Positions 47,521-56,429 of a stretch of DNA of 64,000 nt are shown in pieces (position 1 is the stretch's first letter; each line of letters starts with the position of its first letter). A program made the position numbers and the translations under genes. Below the pieces are notes generated by a model. The model was not told the DNA's origin. It worked only from the letters and a program-made list of their open reading frames with translations, and searched no databases. The stretch is from Bacillus sp. PK3_68. Lineage in GTDB: Bacteria > Bacillota > Bacilli > Bacillales > Domibacillaceae. The stretch spans positions 3,495,001 to 3,559,000 of the forward strand of contig NZ_NQYC01000001.1 in the NCBI RefSeq assembly GCF_003600835.1, given 5' to 3'.

Positions 47521-47568
47521 TTAAGTGCCAGTCATCTTCCCTAGAGAAGATGACTGGCACTTTTTTTC
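47521..47568 (+). terminator. Rho-independent terminator
   Basis: AAGTGCCAGTCATCTTC pairs perfectly with GAAGATGACTGGCACTT and a T-run follows. Confidence 0.92.
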
Positions 47569-47676
47569 TGTTTCTTGCTCTTTAGCAGGCAATAAAGAGG
47601 AGTTTTTAAAGCCTTGTTCTAAAGCCTGTTTCCTCTTCATAATTTTTAAAAAGGACAACGTGAGGGGGGAATGGAA

Positions 47677-48540
47677 ATGGCTTACCGTTTATTAGCAATT
47701 AATATAGATGCATTTGCCGGCCAAAATAAAGGGCGGATAACAAGGTCCACAAAGGATGCAATTCATTATGCCCGCAAGAAAAAAGTATCGGTTTGTTTTT
47801 ACTCCAACCGCGAATTGCCGTTTGTAAAGAAAACGGCAAAGTCTTTAATCCCGGAAAGCTGTTTGATTGCTCATAACGGGGCTTATATAGCTTCTGAGCT
47901 TGATAAGCCTGTTTATATTCAGCGGGTAAATGAAGAATCCACGCATGAAATGGTTCAATTTCTAGAGTCATTTGATTGCCGGATCACATTGTCGACTGAA
48001 AAATTTTCTGTCAGCAATAAAGGGAGAATGCCAGCGACGTTAGTCAAGCGCAGCATGTGGCAGCGCACTCAAAAGTTTCTTTACTCCCAATACTTCGTTA
48101 ATTCCTTATCTGACCATTTATTTGAGGAGCCGATTTCACCTTTGTCCATTCAGGTCACTTTCTTTAAATTTGGAGAAAGAGACGAGGTATGGCAGGCATT
48201 GAAAAATATGTTCAACGAAGTATCTTTTCTTAAGAAAGGAACAGATCAAATCGAAATCACTGCTTTCGGAGTGACGAAATGGAACAGCATTTTATATTTG
48301 GCAGAAAGAATGATGATTCGCCGCTCGGAAATCGCTGTTATCGGTGTGGATGAAGATGATGAAGAGGTCGTAAGAGAAGCAGGCATCGGAATCGTTATGG
48401 GTGACGCACCGGAAAATGTTAAGCAAGCAGCTGACTGGATCACAAGGACAAAAGAAGATGACGGGATTGCTTATGTGATTAAAGAATTGCTTAGACATCA
48501 AAGAAGAAGCGCAGAGGAAGAAGTGAATAAATTCGATTAA
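47677..48540 (+). CDS. YhaX-like HAD protein with altered catalytic motifs
   Basis: A 287-residue Cof-type HAD-fold protein next to hemZ, as yhaX is in B. subtilis. Motif I, normally DxDGT, is NIDAF, so the nucleophilic Asp is Asn. The motif III region TKWNSI replaces the usual sKG, and motif IV GVDEDDEEV replaces GDxxND. It may be a non-catalytic or strongly diverged phosphatase. GAGGGGGG lies 7 bases before the ATG at 47677 (an ATG 6 bases earlier is too close). Confidence 0.8.
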   Translation: MAYRLLAINIDAFAGQNKGRITRSTKDAIHYARKKKVSVCFYSNRELPFVKKTAKSLIPESCLIAHNGAYIASELDKPVYIQRVNEESTHEMVQFLESFDCRITLSTEKFSVSNKGRMPATLVKRSMWQRTQKFLYSQYFVNSLSDHLFEEPISPLSIQVTFFKFGERDEVWQALKNMFNEVSFLKKGTDQIEITAFGVTKWNSILYLAERMMIRRSEIAVIGVDEDDEEVVREAGIGIVMGDAPENVKQAADWITRTKEDDGIAYVIKELLRHQRRSAEEEVNKFD

Positions 48541-48565
48541 GCGGCGAAACCATGCCGCTTTTTTT
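48540..48565 (+). terminator. Rho-independent terminator
   Basis: AGCGGC/GCCGCT with an 8-base loop and a T-run directly after the HAD gene. Confidence 0.85.
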
Positions 48566-48652
48566 CATGATTTGTTTTAGTAAACTCTGTCTTGACCACA
48601 GGATAATGGATTCAGTATGCTAAGGGAAGGAAAAAGAGAAAGGTGAATGATC

Positions 48653-50143
48653 GTGTTAATTTATATAAAAGGATTGGAAGATGAACGCTTTGTACGTCCA
48701 CTTCAATTGATCGCTAACTTATTTTTTGAGGAAACAGAAATTTGTATGAATGAGCACCCTGATCAGGAACTCGTTGTTAAAATTGATTTGACCTACGAGA
48801 AGGAACAAATTGTTTCCTCAGCAGTTTTGCTAGCAGGCAAGCAAGAATACCGAGCAAGCTACGGGAAGGCTGTAACAGCTGATGATGAGAAGGAGCGTTT
48901 TAAGCAAGTAAAGAATATCGTCTCTCATGTGTTTCTCCATGTGCTTCAGGACTATACGAAAATCACACAAAAATGGGGCATTTTAACAGGGATGAGACCG
49001 ACAAAGCTGCTTCATAAGCAACACCAGGCTGGCGTACTGGCAGAAGAATCGCGCCGAAAGCTTCAAGAAGAATATATGATTACTGAAGAGAAAGTTCAAT
49101 TAATGGAGAGAATCCTCGACCGTCAGCTTACGATGGTTCCAGACTTATATAAGGTAAAAGATGAAGTCAGCATTTATATTGGCATTCCATTTTGCCCGAC
49201 AAAATGTGCCTATTGTACGTTTCCGGCCTATGCCATTCAAGGAAAGCAGGGGAGAGTATCCTCTTTTTTGAGCGGGCTTCATTATGAAATGGAGCAGATT
49301 GGTCGATGGCTGCGAGAGAAAGGCGTTAAAATTACCACTGTTTATTATGGCGGGGGGACACCAACAGCTATTACGGCAGAGGAAATGGATGAGTTATATG
49401 AATTGATGTATGATGTGTTTCCGGACGTGCATAACATCCGGGAAATCACAGTAGAGGCGGGGCGTCCAGACACGATTACTCCGGAAAAATTGGACGTATT
49501 GAAAAAATGGAACATTGATCGCATTAGTATTAACCCGCAATCCTACACTCAAGAAACATTAAAAGCCATTGGCCGTCACCATACTGTCGAAGAAACGATT
49601 GATAAGTACCATCTGGCAAGAGAGCACGGGATGAACAATATAAACATGGACTTAATCATCGGTCTTCCTGGAGAAGGCACCGCTGAGTTCGCACATTCTC
49701 TTGCTGAAACAGAAAAGCTGATGCCAGAATCTTTAACCGTTCATACCCTTTCATTTAAACGTGCTTCTGAAATGACGCTTAATAAAGATAAGTACAAAGT
49801 GGCAGATCGCACAGAAGTAGAAAAAATGATGAATATGGCAGAGGAATGGACGGAGGAACATGACTATGTTCCTTACTACTTGTACCGTCAAAAAAATATT
49901 CTTGGGAATTTGGAGAATGTTGGCTATTCAAAGCCGGGGCAGGAAAGCATTTATAATATTATGATCATGGAAGAAGTACAAACCATTATTGGTATCGGAT
50001 GCGGAGCAGCGAGCAAGTTTATTGACCGGGAGACAGGGAAGATTGAACACTTTGCAAATCCCAAAGATCCTAAAACCTATAATGAACGTTTTGCAGAGTA
50101 CACGGAAAAGAAAATTAATAAATTGGATAAATTATTTTCATAA
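48653..50143 (+). CDS. hemZ: Oxygen-independent coproporphyrinogen dehydrogenase-like protein HemZ
   Basis: A 496-residue radical SAM protein of the HemN/HemZ family: an N-terminal domain of ~165 residues, then the cluster motif CPTKCAYC (around residue 180) with YYGGGTPTA and the HemN-like C-terminus. It is linked to anaerobic heme formation in B. subtilis. The GTG at 48653 has AAAGGTG 7 bases before it; the ATG at 48647 is too close to that site. Its neighbours hemE and hemH lie 12 kb further on. Confidence 0.9.
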   Translation: MLIYIKGLEDERFVRPLQLIANLFFEETEICMNEHPDQELVVKIDLTYEKEQIVSSAVLLAGKQEYRASYGKAVTADDEKERFKQVKNIVSHVFLHVLQDYTKITQKWGILTGMRPTKLLHKQHQAGVLAEESRRKLQEEYMITEEKVQLMERILDRQLTMVPDLYKVKDEVSIYIGIPFCPTKCAYCTFPAYAIQGKQGRVSSFLSGLHYEMEQIGRWLREKGVKITTVYYGGGTPTAITAEEMDELYELMYDVFPDVHNIREITVEAGRPDTITPEKLDVLKKWNIDRISINPQSYTQETLKAIGRHHTVEETIDKYHLAREHGMNNINMDLIIGLPGEGTAEFAHSLAETEKLMPESLTVHTLSFKRASEMTLNKDKYKVADRTEVEKMMNMAEEWTEEHDYVPYYLYRQKNILGNLENVGYSKPGQESIYNIMIMEEVQTIIGIGCGAASKFIDRETGKIEHFANPKDPKTYNERFAEYTEKKINKLDKLFS

Positions 50144-50198
50144 TTGTTCAGATGTTATACGACTCAGGTGTATTTAAAAGAACCGCTAACTTTTAAAT

Positions 50199-50249
50199 AA
50201 AAAGACTTTATACCATTTAGCAATAACAAATGGTATAAAGTCTTTTCCT
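50199..50249 (+). terminator. Rho-independent terminator after hemZ
   Basis: AAAAGACTTTATACCATTT pairs perfectly with AAATGGTATAAAGTCTTTT, loop of 9 bases. Confidence 0.92.
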
Positions 50250-50401
50250 TTTGTTTAACTCACTTGGATAATAGGGTGTGTCATCCGAAAGCTTCTCTTA
50301 CGGCAGTAGTGCGCTTCATTCGTTTATTTATATTTTATGGCTGAGACGAAACGAAAAAGGTCCTGTGGTTATACCATTTGGAAGGGTGGAGGTCTTTCAT
50401 T

Positions 50402-50464
50402 GTGCTAGATAAAAGAGAGAAGAGCAAGCTTTGGGGACAGGAGGAGAGCGTAAAAGGAAGATAA
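50402..50464 (+). CDS. Possible 20-residue peptide
   Basis: A GTG-started frame MLDKREKSKLWGQEESVKGR with GGAGG 9 bases upstream and a strong hairpin right at its stop codon. Hydrophilic and not recognised. The signals around it are good, but the frame is very short and could be chance. Confidence 0.35.
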   Translation: MLDKREKSKLWGQEESVKGR

Positions 50465-50504
50465 GCTGCTTCAGCTGTGTCTGAGCAGCTTATTGATTTT
50501 TACA
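50462..50504. terminator. Bidirectional terminator
   Basis: ATAAGCTGCT pairs with AGCAGCTTAT between a tiny plus-strand frame and the convergent yhzC-like gene. Confidence 0.8.
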
Positions 50505-50682
50505 CATGAAATAAAACGAGCTTGCCAAACGGTGAGGTGCAGCGGTGGGTATAGTCTTCATACGCATGCTGTTGAAGCAGCTGTTGCCCTCGTTCTTTTG
50601 CTTCTTCATCGTTCTGGGCCTCAAACGATTGGTCGAGTAACTTTTCCCCATTTTTTTCAAAGACCGTTAATTTATAAACCAT
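50500..50682 (-). CDS. YhzC-like small protein
   Basis: A 60-residue soluble protein, MVYKLTVFEKNGEKLLDQSFEA, ending RCTSPFGKLVLFHV. It resembles B. subtilis YhzC from the same region; function unknown. GGGAGGGGAAA precedes the ATG. Confidence 0.7.
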   Translation of the reverse strand: MVYKLTVFEKNGEKLLDQSFEAQNDEEAKERGQQLLQQHAYEDYTHRCTSPFGKLVLFHV

Positions 50683-50815
50683 CTTTTCCCCTCCCTATAG
50701 TTGCTTCCTATTTATTGTACACAAATTTAGAACTTTTCAAAATATTTTATAACAAAATAATTTTATGGAACTTTTTAGGGATTTGCGCGTATGGTTAAAA
50801 GGGGAGTGATAAAAT

Positions 50816-51712
50816 ATGCTTATTCTAGAAAACGTAACCAAAAAGTTTAATGACTTCACCGCAGTCGACGATTTGTCTTTGCAAATTCCAGAGAGAGAGC
50901 TATTTGGCTTTCTGGGTGCCAATGGAGCGGGAAAAACAACCACTTTTCGCATGATTTTAGGGATCTTACAGGCGAACAAAGGAATGATTCAGTGGAATGG
51001 ACAACCAATTAATTATAAAGCGAGTCCTCTTATAGGCTATTTACCTGAAGAAAGAGGGCTTTATCCAAAGATGAAAGTGAAAGATCAAATTATCTACTTG
51101 GCCCGTCTTCGCGGAATGGATAAAAAAGAAGCTGCAGCTGAGGCGGACCATTGGTTGGAACGCTTTCATGTCCCGGATTATGCAGGAAAGAAAGTGGAGG
51201 AGCTATCAAAAGGGAACCAGCAGAAAATCCAGTTTATTTCCTCTGTTGTTCATAAGCCGCAGCTGCTTATTCTTGATGAACCGTTCAGCGGTCTCGATCC
51301 CGTCAATGTTGAATTATTGAAGGAGGCCGTGGTGGATTTAAAAGAAAACGGAACGACAATCGTATTCTCAAGCCATCGAATGGAACATGTGGAAGAGCTT
51401 TGTGAGAATTTATGTATGATGCATCGCGGACGTCCGGTTGTTCATGGCAGGCTTCGTGAAATTAAGCGTTCATTCAGCAAAAAAAATGTAGCTGTTCAAG
51501 CAGATTTTGATCTTGAATTTTTAAAGGATCTACCCGGAGTCCTGCGGGCAAAAAGAACAGCGGAAGGCATGCTGCTGCAAATCGCAAAAGAAGAGACGTC
51601 TCAGCACATCTTCTCCGCTTTGCAAGGAAAAGGGTTTGTCACCAAGTTTGAGCTGGAAGAGCCATCACTTAACGACATTTTTATTGAAAAGGCGGGGGCT
51701 TCCTATGAATAA
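50816..51712 (+). CDS. yhaQ: ABC transporter ATP-binding protein YhaQ
   Basis: A 298-residue ATPase: Walker A GANGAGKTT (about 38-46), signature LSKGNQQK, Walker B LLILDEPFSGLD and switch His in SSHRMEHVEE, followed by the ~80-residue C-terminal domain seen in NatA-like ATPases. With yhaP it forms an exporter resembling the NatAB Na+ exporter; substrate unknown. Its stop codon overlaps yhaP by 8 bases. Confidence 0.92.
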   Translation: MLILENVTKKFNDFTAVDDLSLQIPERELFGFLGANGAGKTTTFRMILGILQANKGMIQWNGQPINYKASPLIGYLPEERGLYPKMKVKDQIIYLARLRGMDKKEAAAEADHWLERFHVPDYAGKKVEELSKGNQQKIQFISSVVHKPQLLILDEPFSGLDPVNVELLKEAVVDLKENGTTIVFSSHRMEHVEELCENLCMMHRGRPVVHGRLREIKRSFSKKNVAVQADFDLEFLKDLPGVLRAKRTAEGMLLQIAKEETSQHIFSALQGKGFVTKFELEEPSLNDIFIEKAGASYE

Positions 51713-52949
51713 TTTTTGGATGATACTTTCACAGTCTTACATAAATAAATTTAAGACAAAGGCATTTATCGTGACGACGCTGCTTGTGGCGGTGGTCATT
51801 ATTGCTGCAGCTAACATGGAGCAGATTTTCTCCTATTTTGATGATGATAATAAGGAAACGAAAATTGCGGTTATTGATAAAACAGGAACGATGTATGAGC
51901 CGTTTAAGGAGCAGCTTGCAGCCGTAGCAGATCATTTAACCGTTATACAAACAGACCAAACAGAGAATCAATTAAAGAAGGAAGTTGGAGAAGGAACATA
52001 TAAGGGGTATCTATTGTTAGAGAGGACAGGAGATGGGCTGCCAACAGCTACATACAAAGCAGAAAATATAGCTAATAGTCAAATTACTTCTGGCATTAGG
52101 CAAGCGTTGCAATCTCTAAAAACAATGGAAGTAGCGGGCAGGTTGCAATTAACAAGTGAGCAGATACAATTATGGAATGCACCGGCTTCGTTTGATACGA
52201 TTGCTCTAGCAAAAGGCGCCAAATCAGAAGAAGAGTTAATTCAGGCACAGATTCTGGTATATGCTCTCTTATTTTTCATTTATTTCTCTGTTATTATGTA
52301 TGCCAACATGATCGCTTCTGAAGTAGCGATTGAAAAGTCTTCCAGAGTAATGGAAATTTTGATTTCGAGTGTATCGCCGGTCAAGCAGATGTTTGCCAAA
52401 ATACTAGGCATCGGTCTTCTCGGCCTTACTCAATTAGTTATTTGGTTTGCTGTTGCTTATATAACAATATCTAATCAGCCTGAAGGATCACTTATCGGCT
52501 CACTCGGACTAAAATCTATTTCTGTTTCTATGATTATGTATGCGGTTCTCTTATTCATTCTTGGCTACTTTTTGTATGCGACCATAGCTGCATTGCTTGG
52601 ATCGCTCGTTAGTCGACTTGAAGACGTTCAGCAGATGATGACACCGCTAACTCTGCTTATAATGGTCGGCTTCTTTATTTCCATGTACGGTCTCAGCAAT
52701 CCGGAGTCTCCATTAATTACAGTTACTTCTTATGTGCCGTTTTTTACACCGATGATTTTGTTTGTCCGCATTAGCTTGCTTAGTATTCCTGTATGGGAAG
52801 TAGCACTCGGCTTCGGTATTTTAATCGCGGCTATTCTTGTTTTTGGTGTCATCGGTGCCCGTATTTACAAAGGCGGCGTTTTAATGTATGGAAAGTCCAA
52901 CTCGTTAAAGGATATGAAAAAAGCAATAGAGCTTTCAAGAGATAACTGA
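51705..52949 (+). CDS. yhaP: ABC transporter permease YhaP (NatB-like)
   Basis: A 414-residue ABC-2 type permease: one helix near the N-terminus (about 20-38), a large extracytoplasmic domain (about 40-170), then five helices including EKSSRVMEILISSVSPVKQM. It is the partner of YhaQ. The start at 51705 overlaps the yhaQ end by 8 bases and follows GGCGGGGG. Confidence 0.92.
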   Translation: MNNFWMILSQSYINKFKTKAFIVTTLLVAVVIIAAANMEQIFSYFDDDNKETKIAVIDKTGTMYEPFKEQLAAVADHLTVIQTDQTENQLKKEVGEGTYKGYLLLERTGDGLPTATYKAENIANSQITSGIRQALQSLKTMEVAGRLQLTSEQIQLWNAPASFDTIALAKGAKSEEELIQAQILVYALLFFIYFSVIMYANMIASEVAIEKSSRVMEILISSVSPVKQMFAKILGIGLLGLTQLVIWFAVAYITISNQPEGSLIGSLGLKSISVSMIMYAVLLFILGYFLYATIAALLGSLVSRLEDVQQMMTPLTLLIMVGFFISMYGLSNPESPLITVTSYVPFFTPMILFVRISLLSIPVWEVALGFGILIAAILVFGVIGARIYKGGVLMYGKSNSLKDMKKAIELSRDN

Positions 52950-52996
52950 TTTATTCCAGATCCCGCACAGAGCAATTATTCCAAAAGCTGTTATGT

Positions 52997-53002
52997 TATA
53001 AT
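52997..53002 (+). promoter_or_regulatory. Extended -10 promoter of yhaM
   Basis: TATAAT preceded by TGT (extended -10), about 32 bases before the yhaM start. No good -35 is seen. Confidence 0.5.
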
Positions 53003-53033
53003 TAGCTCACGAATATTAAGGAGGGGAAGCAAT

Positions 53034-53975
53034 TTGCAAGGGATTACCCATTATGAAGCAGGGCAAAGCGTAGAGAGTTATTTATTAATTAAATCAGTAA
53101 CGAAGAGTATAGCGGTAAATGGAAATCCCTATTTAACGCTTATCTTGCAGGATAAAAGCGGTGATATTGAAGCGAAGCTCTGGGATGCGAAGGAAGAGAC
53201 AGAAAAACAATATCAGCCCCAAACGATTGTCAAAGTAAAGGGAGAAATTCAAAATTACCGTGGTCGAATGCAGTTGAAAATTCGACAAATTCGACCAGCC
53301 AACCCGCAGGATGGAAAGCAGGTTAGTGAATTTATTGAAACAGCTCCGCTCAGCCAAAAGGATATGGCAGATATGATCACTCAGTTTATTTTTGAGATGG
53401 AAAATCCTCATATCCAGCGTATTACCCGTTTTTTATTAAATAAATACCATACAGAATTTTTGGAGTACCCAGCAGCAACGAAGAATCATCATGAATTTGT
53501 TTCGGGTCTAGCTTATCATGTCGTGTGCATGCTTAAGCTGGCAAAATCTATTGCTGACCTGTATCCTTCTCTGAACCGCGACTTGTTGTACGCTGGTGTT
53601 ATTTTGCATGATCTGGGAAAAGTAATTGAGCTATCAGGTCCGGTTTCGACTGTTTACACCATAGAGGGGAACTTGCTCGGCCATATTACGATCATGGTAA
53701 ATGAAATTGGCAAAGCGGCGGAAGAACTCGGGATCGAAGGGGAAGAGGTTACTGTTCTAAAACATGTTGTACTTTCTCATCACGGCAAAGCAGAGTGGGG
53801 AAGCCCGAAGCCGCCAATGGTTAAAGAGGCCGAAATTCTTCACTATATTGATAATCTTGATGCGAAAATGAATATGCTAGACCGTGCATTGGAGCGCACA
53901 AAGCCGGGAGAATTTTCCGAGCGCGTATTTGCTCTTGATAACCGGGCCTTTTATAAGCCGCATTTTTCTTCTTAA
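53034..53975 (+). CDS. yhaM: 3'-5' exoribonuclease YhaM
   Basis: A 313-residue nuclease: N-terminal OB-fold (about 15-95) that binds nucleic acid and an HD domain with [12 protein letters not shown] (from about 151), ILHDLGK (about 190) and HHGKAEWG. It trims RNA 3' ends with Mn2+ or Co2+. TTG start at 53034 with AAGGAGGGG upstream. Followed by yhaL and convergent prsA, as in B. subtilis. Confidence 0.93.
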   Translation: MQGITHYEAGQSVESYLLIKSVTKSIAVNGNPYLTLILQDKSGDIEAKLWDAKEETEKQYQPQTIVKVKGEIQNYRGRMQLKIRQIRPANPQDGKQVSEFIETAPLSQKDMADMITQFIFEMENPHIQRITRFLLNKYHTEFLEYPAATKNHHEFVSGLAYHVVCMLKLAKSIADLYPSLNRDLLYAGVILHDLGKVIELSGPVSTVYTIEGNLLGHITIMVNEIGKAAEELGIEGEEVTVLKHVVLSHHGKAEWGSPKPPMVKEAEILHYIDNLDAKMNMLDRALERTKPGEFSERVFALDNRAFYKPHFSS

Positions 53976-54003
53976 CATGTCCAAATTTGGGCATGTTTTT
54001 TTC
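53974..54003 (+). terminator. Rho-independent terminator after yhaM
   Basis: ACATGtCC/GGgCATGT stem with loop AAATTT and a T7 run. Confidence 0.8.
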
Positions 54004-54051
54004 TTTGCATGAATACACTGGTTACAAATGCGGACAAGAAAGGGGATCAGG

Positions 54052-54225
54052 ATGATTATTCCATTATGGATTTATGCAGTAGTAGCAGGGATTTTGTTCA
54101 GCGCATTTATGACGATTAAGACATCAAGGGCAGACAAAAAAGTAGATCAGGAATTTATTGAACAAGAAGGACAAGTTTATATACAAAGAATGGAGAAAGA
54201 GCGGGAACTAAAAGCTAAAAATTAA
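54052..54225 (+). CDS. yhaL: Sporulation protein YhaL
   Basis: A 57-residue protein: one N-terminal membrane helix (IIPLWIYAVVAGILFSAFMT) and a charged cytoplasmic tail with QEFIEQEGQVYIQRMEKERE. It matches B. subtilis YhaL, expressed during sporulation, with the same neighbours yhaM and prsA. AAAGGGGATC precedes the ATG at 54052. Confidence 0.82.
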   Translation: MIIPLWIYAVVAGILFSAFMTIKTSRADKKVDQEFIEQEGQVYIQRMEKERELKAKN

Positions 54226-54227
54226 AA

Positions 54228-54275
54228 AAAGCGTCTGTCCTGTAAATAATAAGTATTTACAGGACAGACGCTTTG
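54228..54275. terminator. Strong bidirectional terminator
   Basis: AAAGCGTCTGTCCTGTAAAT pairs perfectly with its complement around a 7-base loop, between convergent yhaL and prsA. Confidence 0.9.
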
Positions 54276-54282
54276 ATCATCT

Positions 54283-55172
54283 TTATTTTTCTGATTTTTT
54301 GTCAGAATCGGATAAACCTTCAAAAGCGCCTTTTAAATCTTTATCTTTTACTTCCACATCGGCCGCTTTCATCTCTTTATCAAGCTTTTTCTGCATAGTT
54401 GCTGAATCTGCTTTAGAGCGTTTTAATTCCTTTGTTAATTCAGCTTTCATTTCCTTAAATGGTTTTTTCTCTTTTACATCTGTGATTTCAATAATATGGT
54501 AACCATAGTCTGATTTGATTGGCTCACTGATTTGTCCTTTCTTCAAGGTACTGAGTGCTTTTGAAAACTCTGGAACAAATTGTGCACGTCCCTCGTTATC
54601 CACCCAACCAAGTTCTCCGCCATTCTGGGCAGATTGTGTATCAGTGGAGTATTCCTTAGCCAAATCCTCAAACTTCCCGCCTTTGGCCAGCTTGTCTTTT
54701 ACTTCTTTCGCTTTCTTTTCATCTTCTACTAGAATGTGCCGCACTTTAACTGGCGCTTCCCATTTATCGTAGTATTCTTTTACTTGTTGATCTGTTACTT
54801 TAATATCAGCGAGCGCTGCTTTTTCTCTTAAAAGTTCAAGCTTTAAGAACTCTTTGAAACCTTTTTCATCAAGGTTATATTGAGCCAGGAATGCTTCGTA
54901 TTGTGAGCCAAGCTGTTCCTTCGCTTTTTTAGTTCTTTATCCAGCTCTTTATCCGACACCTCATATTTCTCGGAAAGCACCTTTTTATACATAGCCTCCT
55001 GAAGCGCTTGCTCCATTTGCGGAGAGTACTTTTCCTTCATAGCATCGTATAATTCTTGTTGTGTAACATCGCCTGCTTTCGAAGTAGCAACAACATCATT
55101 TCCTCCGGCGCCGCATCCAGCTAGGCCGACAGCCCCTGCGAGTAAAGAAGCAGACAGGATCCATTTTTTCAT
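54283..55172 (-). pseudogene. prsA: Foldase lipoprotein PrsA, interrupted by a one-base frameshift
   Basis: The N-terminal frame starts MKKWILSASLLAGAVGLAGC, with the lipobox LAGC and lipidated Cys20. After KELDKELKK the frame changes; continuing one base back gives AKEQLGSQYEAFLAQYN and then the intact parvulin domain (RHILVEDEKKA ... GGELGWV ... YGYHIIEI) and the Lys-rich end. Joined, it is 296 residues, the normal PrsA length. The break is at the A6 run 54925-54930 (A7 would be in frame). PrsA folds secreted proteins outside the membrane and is essential in B. subtilis, so a sequencing error, slippage or frameshifting is likely rather than loss. Confidence 0.88.
54924..54930 (-). promoter_or_regulatory. 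A-AAA-AAG slippery heptamer in prsA
   Basis: At the break in prsA the minus-strand sequence in zero frame is CTA-AAA-AAG, so it contains the same heptamer that drives -1 frameshifting in dnaX. A -1 shift here restores the full PrsA frame exactly. No clear stimulatory stem or upstream ribosome-site was found. Confidence 0.4.
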
Positions 55173-55365
55173 TTCTTAAACAACTCCCTGATTAATCAGC
55201 CGGCCTTCAATGCAGCAACGGCTTTTTCAAATTTTTATACAGGACATACTATATCATATTTTTAAGAAGCAGCCAAAAAATTCAATTCAGAAAAGTAAAA
55301 GAATCTCGTTTGCCATAGAAATAAAAGCTGTTTTATTCACTAAGTTGCATTCTTTTCGGCTTACA

Positions 55366-55399
55366 TAAAAAGAGCCAGCTTCATAGAGCGGCTCTTTTA
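55366..55399 (-). terminator. Terminator of the small membrane protein gene
   Basis: AAAAGAGCC/GGCTCTTTT stem overlapping the stop codon region on the minus strand. Confidence 0.7.
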
Positions 55400-55585
55400 T
55401 GTAAACAAAATTTCCACATAAGAGGAAATCAATAAAATAGTAATGTAAATATTGATCGTGCGAAAAATTTTAGGGTGGCGTTCTTCGGGGATCTCTTTTT
55501 GAACGCAAAGAATATTAGTCATACGATTGATATTATATAGAATCAATGCTGAAAAAATAATAAATACGGTAATAACGGAGATCAC
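55397..55585 (-). CDS. 62-residue membrane protein
   Basis: Two hydrophobic helices (about 2-21 and 45-61) flank a charged loop (VQKEIPEERHPKIFR). The GTG start has GGAGGGGG at ideal distance, so the gene is probably real. Not recognised. Confidence 0.65.
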   Translation of the reverse strand: MISVITVFIIFSALILYNINRMTNILCVQKEIPEERHPKIFRTINIYITILLISSYVEILFT

Positions 55586-55659
55586 TTTATCCCCCTCCCT
55601 TTATGTTCATATGTAATAAACATAACAAAAATTATATTAAAAAGATAGAAAAATAGTTG

Positions 55660-55685
55660 AAAGCAGAGAAGAGATTCTCTGCTTT
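55660..55685 (-). terminator. Hairpin downstream of the yhaJ-like gene
   Basis: AAAGCAGAGAA/TTCTCTGCTTT stem about 35 bases after the stop codon. The T-tract is imperfect. Confidence 0.55.
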
Positions 55686-55720
55686 ACATGTAAGGGATAA
55701 TGACTAAATGAGCCAGCATC

Positions 55721-56256
55721 TTATTGAGGGATAAGGATTTCATACCCTCTGTCGTGTTCTTCAATGACTGCATATTTTGGCGAAGCAGCCATCGCTTTTA
55801 AATAAAGCAAATCAATTGCACACATGCCTGTGTGGAAAGCAGCAAGCATAGTAAAATAGTGAATATAATGAGGAAACATTACTCCACAAACGAGCAGAGC
55901 TGGATTAACTGTAAAGAAGGGGAGCAAAAGGCTCACCATAAATGTTTTTTTAGGAACAGGCTGCTTTATGTTAATCGAAATAATTGGCATACAAAAACAA
56001 GTGATTTTGCATTGGCATTTCATTTGCCGCCAATAGTGCAAAATCGGCAGAAGATGAATAAGTTTATGAAGCGGATAAATGGCTAACAAAGCTATAAGAA
56101 AAAATGAAAATAACCTGAATACAGTGTTTTCGAAAAGAGCGATTGCATGAGAGCAAAGCTGAAGGAAAAAACCAGCATGGTCAGCAAAAGAGAAAATATG
56201 AGGATTTTATTGGATCCGTATCTCTTTTCAAAATCAAATGTACGCCAGCATTTCAT
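55721..56256 (-). pseudogene. YhaJ-like DUF3267 membrane protein, frameshifted
   Basis: The first frame starts MKCWRTFDFEKRYGSNKI with GGAGGG 9 bases before the ATG and runs to HFFL-stop at about 56095. The C-terminal part continues in another frame as IALLAIYPLHKLIHLLPIL and ends EEHDRGYEILIPQ. One additional T in the T6 run (56099-56104) would join them into 178 residues, the size of YhaJ. DUF3267 proteins are putative membrane zincins, but the HExxH position reads HKLIH, so catalysis is doubtful. Function unknown. Confidence 0.7.
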
Positions 56257-56402
56257 CGGAATCATCCCTCCGTTTGACGTTAAAACTGCTATTGCCTAAT
56301 CACTTTACGATGTGCTCGAAGAAAAATCAAGCCGTTTTTTATTAAAATTAAGTAAAGTTTTGAGGCAAAGCAAACGGGAGGGTGGTTAAAGAAAAGAAAG
56401 TG

Positions 56403-56428
56403 AGAGCTTTCCGTCAAAAGGGGAAGCT
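56403..56428 (-). terminator. Hairpin after hpr
   Basis: GAGCTTtCC/GGggAAGCTC pairing directly downstream of the hpr stop codon on the minus strand. Weak T-tract. Confidence 0.5.
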
Positions 56429-56429
56429 C

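Noticed and set aside
48653-50143. CRISPR arrays, insertion sequences or prophage genes anywhere in the window
   Set aside because: No regularly spaced repeats, transposase or phage motifs were seen; gene order follows the Bacillus core genome.
54028-54051. Earlier start for yhaL at 54028
   Set aside because: The AAAGGGG ribosome site lies between 54028 and the ATG at 54052 and only suits the latter.
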